Shown one piece after another: positions 61,451 through 64,000 of a stretch of DNA of 64,000 nucleotides. The position numbers and the translations under genes are program-made. The first letter of the stretch is position 1, and every line of letters begins with the position of its first letter. Location of the stretch: contig JAEZGY010000103.1 of NCBI GenBank assembly GCA_023416695.1, positions 1 through 64,000 on the forward strand, read 5' to 3'. Source of the DNA: Bacillota bacterium (lineage in GTDB: Bacteria; Bacillota; Clostridia; Lachnospirales; Lachnospiraceae). The notes below the pieces were generated by a model. The model saw nothing but the letters and a program-made list of their open reading frames with translations. It was not told the origin of the DNA and did not search any database.

Positions 61451-64000
61451 ATGCCAAATCAATTTTTGACAAATTATTCAGAGGTTACATTTCTAGAGAA
61501 AATAAAAGAGAATCTTAGACACTGCAATTCTTTTAGTTTTTCGGTCAGCTTTATAAAAAAGGCAGGCCTTGTTTTACTGAACAAAGATATTGAAGCTGCA
61601 GTGGAAAGAGGGGTAAAGGGACGATTAATAACTTCTACATATCAGAATTTTACTGACATTGAATCGCTGAAGTCGTTTTACACATTGATGGGAAGATGCC
61701 CTAACTTTGAGTGTCATCTTGATTTTGAAAGTTTTCATGATAGCGGATATTCTACATTGGGCTATCATTCGAAGGGATATTTGTTTGAATTTGATGATTA
61801 TAGAGAACTGGTAGTAGGTTCTTCCAATATTACCAGGTATGCCTTGCTTAAGAATGTTGAGTGGAATGTAGCCGTAGCAGACTCTTATGAGACTGGCGTA
61901 TATGATCAGGCAATGGAGGAGTTTCAGGATAAGTGGGATAATACATATCCACTTGATGCAGAAATAATTAATAAGTACTCCATAAGATTGAATTATGCCA
62001 TTGAAAGATGGGATATGGATTATGATCTTTCTTCTTCAAAGATTAAGCCTAATTATATGCAGAAGAAAGCTCTTAAGGAGCTTAATAGATATCGAGCCGT
62101 TGGTGTTAATAGAGCACTTACCATTGCTTCTGCCGGTAGTGGTAAGACCTATTTAGCAGCATTTGATGCCCTTAATTTCAATCCTAAGAAATTATTATAT
62201 ATTGCTCATGAAGGTTCAATATTAAGGAAATCTCTGGAGACGTTTCAGGAAGTATTTAGAAGTAACGTGACATATGGATTGTATGGCGGAGGAGCAAGGG
62301 ATCTAGACGCGGATTTTCTTTTTGCCACCAATATCAGTATGTGCATTGCTATAGATTCTGACGTACAGATATTTGCGAGAGATGAGTTTGATTATGTGAT
62401 TATCGATGAATGTCATCATGCTACTGCTGAGACATACAAGAAGATCATTGCTTATTTCGAACCGGAATTCTTGTTGGGATTAACGGCTACGCCAGAGCGT
62501 TTAGACAACCAGGACGTATTTGAACTGTTTGATTACAATGTTCCATATGAGTTGAGGCTTCGTGATGCTATTGCAAATGATTTGGTTGTTCCATTTAAGT
62601 ATTATGGAATCAGGGATCAGCTGGTAGATTACGGACTTCCAAACAACCAGGAACGTAAAATGATTGCCCAGATGGCAAATGAGGACCATTGTGATTTTAT
62701 ATCTACGCAAATAGAGAAACATAGACCACAGGGCAAGTTAAAGGCATTAGCTTTTTGCCGAAATGTGACTCATGCCAGAATGATGTGTGAAGCTCTGGGT
62801 GAGAGATATAAGACTGCTTATTTAACTGGCCGTAATGACATTGGAGAACGAGTTAGAGCCTATAATGATTTGCAGGATGACACCTCAGAACTTGAGATTC
62901 TTTTTACAGTGGATATTTTGAATGAAGGTGTTGATATACCTGGCGTAAATATGGTGCTGTTTTTGCGTCCTACTGAGTCTACAACTATCTTTATTCAGCA
63001 GCTTGGTCGAGGACTTCGTAAGTATACAAACAAGGAATATGTAACAGTTCTTGACTTTATTGGAAATAGCTATAAGAGGAGTGTCCAGATAGCATTTGCA
63101 CTCGGCTCTTTGGCAGAGAACTTTGTCATGGAGAAGCGACTTATGGCAGCTCTTGTAAGGGATGATTTTACGGCGCTTGGTTTGGCGGAATATGGAGTAG
63201 AGATTCATATTGATGATCTGAGCAAGGAAGAAATCCTTGAGTATATTGATAAAGAAAACTTTAATGCTATCAAATATTTGAAGCAAGATTATTTTAACTT
63301 CAAAAAGTATATTGGAGCAGAATTCTATCCTCATCATATGGATTATATAAATAACGACTGTGCGCCTGACTTGATTAGGTTCATGAGCGTGAAAACACAG
63401 GGTAGAAAGAATTGCTCTTATTACAATTTCCTTAGAGGAATTGAGGAAGAGAACCTTCCTGTTTTTACAGAAGAGCAAGTAAACTTTGCCAACTACTTGT
63501 CAGGGTTATTGCCACTAGTTTGGACATACGAGTATCAGATAATTACTTGCATTCTACATGATATTAATTCTATTAATGATATCAGGAAGGAACTTCAGGA
63601 TAAGATAAAAGACTTTAGGGAAGATGAATTCAAGCATGCAGTATCATTTCTTCAGTATACAGAAAAAACAGAGGAAAATATTGAGCTTCAGGTAGAACTT
63701 GATGATCAATTTAGAGAGTATATTGAAGACTTGGTTAATTATGGTCTTACAAGATTTGTCGTAGATAACGGCGAAGAAACTGGCTTTAAGCTATGGAAAA
63801 ATTATCGAATTGATCAGGTTCAGCTTAAGTTATTAAAGAATCCTGGAAGCAATCAGAAAGGTTCATATTACTATGATGATTTTGTGGTGATATTTGCTTC
63901 CTTAAAGAAGAATTTGGATGAGGCGGACAAGCTGAATTATAAAGATAAGTTCCTCGAAGCAAATGTGTTTCAATGGGAGTCTATGCATAGTTTACCAGAA
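61451..64000 (+). CDS. PLD-nuclease/SF2-helicase fusion, partial
   Basis: An uninterrupted frame of 850 codons runs from ATG 61451 (AGGAAGG upstream) off the window end. The N-terminal domain (about 1-165) is PLD-like, with an HxK site H106-x-K108 (YHSKGYLFE) and GSSN. A superfamily 2 helicase follows: Walker A K232 in SAGSGKTYL, DECH box D319-H322, LGLTATPERLD, FTVDILNEGVDIPGV and QQLGRGLRK. The end (about 650-850) resembles the DUF3427 region. Such fusions are common in defence islands. The C-terminus is missing here. Confidence 0.9.
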   Translation, partial: MPNQFLTNYSEVTFLEKIKENLRHCNSFSFSVSFIKKAGLVLLNKDIEAAVERGVKGRLITSTYQNFTDIESLKSFYTLMGRCPNFECHLDFESFHDSGYSTLGYHSKGYLFEFDDYRELVVGSSNITRYALLKNVEWNVAVADSYETGVYDQAMEEFQDKWDNTYPLDAEIINKYSIRLNYAIERWDMDYDLSSSKIKPNYMQKKALKELNRYRAVGVNRALTIASAGSGKTYLAAFDALNFNPKKLLYIAHEGSILRKSLETFQEVFRSNVTYGLYGGGARDLDADFLFATNISMCIAIDSDVQIFARDEFDYVIIDECHHATAETYKKIIAYFEPEFLLGLTATPERLDNQDVFELFDYNVPYELRLRDAIANDLVVPFKYYGIRDQLVDYGLPNNQERKMIAQMANEDHCDFISTQIEKHRPQGKLKALAFCRNVTHARMMCEALGERYKTAYLTGRNDIGERVRAYNDLQDDTSELEILFTVDILNEGVDIPGVNMVLFLRPTESTTIFIQQLGRGLRKYTNKEYVTVLDFIGNSYKRSVQIAFALGSLAENFVMEKRLMAALVRDDFTALGLAEYGVEIHIDDLSKEEILEYIDKENFNAIKYLKQDYFNFKKYIGAEFYPHHMDYINNDCAPDLIRFMSVKTQGRKNCSYYNFLRGIEEENLPVFTEEQVNFANYLSGLLPLVWTYEYQIITCILHDINSINDIRKELQDKIKDFREDEFKHAVSFLQYTEKTEENIELQVELDDQFREYIEDLVNYGLTRFVVDNGEETGFKLWKNYRIDQVQLKLLKNPGSNQKGSYYYDDFVVIFASLKKNLDEADKLNYKDKFLEANVFQWESMHSLPE

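Overview
The window looks like the chromosome of a low-GC, Gram-positive anaerobe of the Clostridia, most likely a Lachnospiraceae member. This is inferred from AT-rich DNA, strong AGGAGG-type ribosome binding sites, and families typical of that group: DUF6054, DUF4317, DUF6591, the VTC/DUF4956/beta-helix lipoprotein operon and GH36 sugar-utilisation loci. No species is claimed. The first ~50 kb is mostly ordinary chromosome; the last ~11 kb is an accessory region.

0-21 kb holds housekeeping and envelope genes: an ammonium transporter with a terminator-bearing leader, an L,D-transpeptidase, an AlaX editing protein followed by a PfkB kinase, a P-loop kinase with a membrane metallophosphoesterase, one tRNA-Val(CAC), a MerR/TipAS regulator, a DUF4317 protein, peptidase T, a PdaA-like deacetylase, and an SPFH/ribbon-helix-helix/GreA-like set. 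A five-gene operon follows (VTC domain, DUF4956, beta-helix lipoprotein, OmpR-type regulator, histidine kinase), with two 11-bp direct repeats in its promoter.

21-40 kb is a mixed regulatory and envelope region. It has two XRE-type regulators preceded by the same GCAAC-N5-GTTGC dyad (one apparently frameshifted), AzlCD, a LysR regulator divergent from a homoserine-dehydrogenase paralogue, a LytTR regulator, an orphan AgrA/AgrC-like pair, a DbpA-like helicase, a zinc-ribbon/DUF6591 membrane protein and several small enzymes. The AgrA/AgrC pair is followed by a short, apparently self-contained transcription unit. An IS256-type transposase fragment marks an old insertion.

40-49 kb is an alpha-galactoside locus: a binding protein, two ABC permeases, a GH36 alpha-galactosidase, an AraC regulator and a second, divergent GH36 enzyme. 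No ABC ATPase is present, so a shared MsmX-type ATPase encoded elsewhere is inferred. A large secreted repeat protein (49.4-52.7 kb) separates this from the accessory end.

53-64 kb looks like a defence or conflict island. It contains a truncated NERD-domain gene, a macro-domain protein with a C-terminal helical domain, a tight operon of vWA protein, ADP-ribosylglycohydrolase and PHP-type tyrosine phosphatase, a ScoMcrA-like SRA-domain protein, a decayed EVE-like gene, a 5'-truncated gene, an overlapping pair of a Cys-rich CCSGH protein and a HEPN-like protein, and a PLD-nuclease/SF2-helicase gene running off the window. Intact modules mixed with broken genes suggest gain-and-loss turnover. 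The vWA/ARH/PHP operon and the CCSGH/HEPN pair are the best candidates for poorly described systems.
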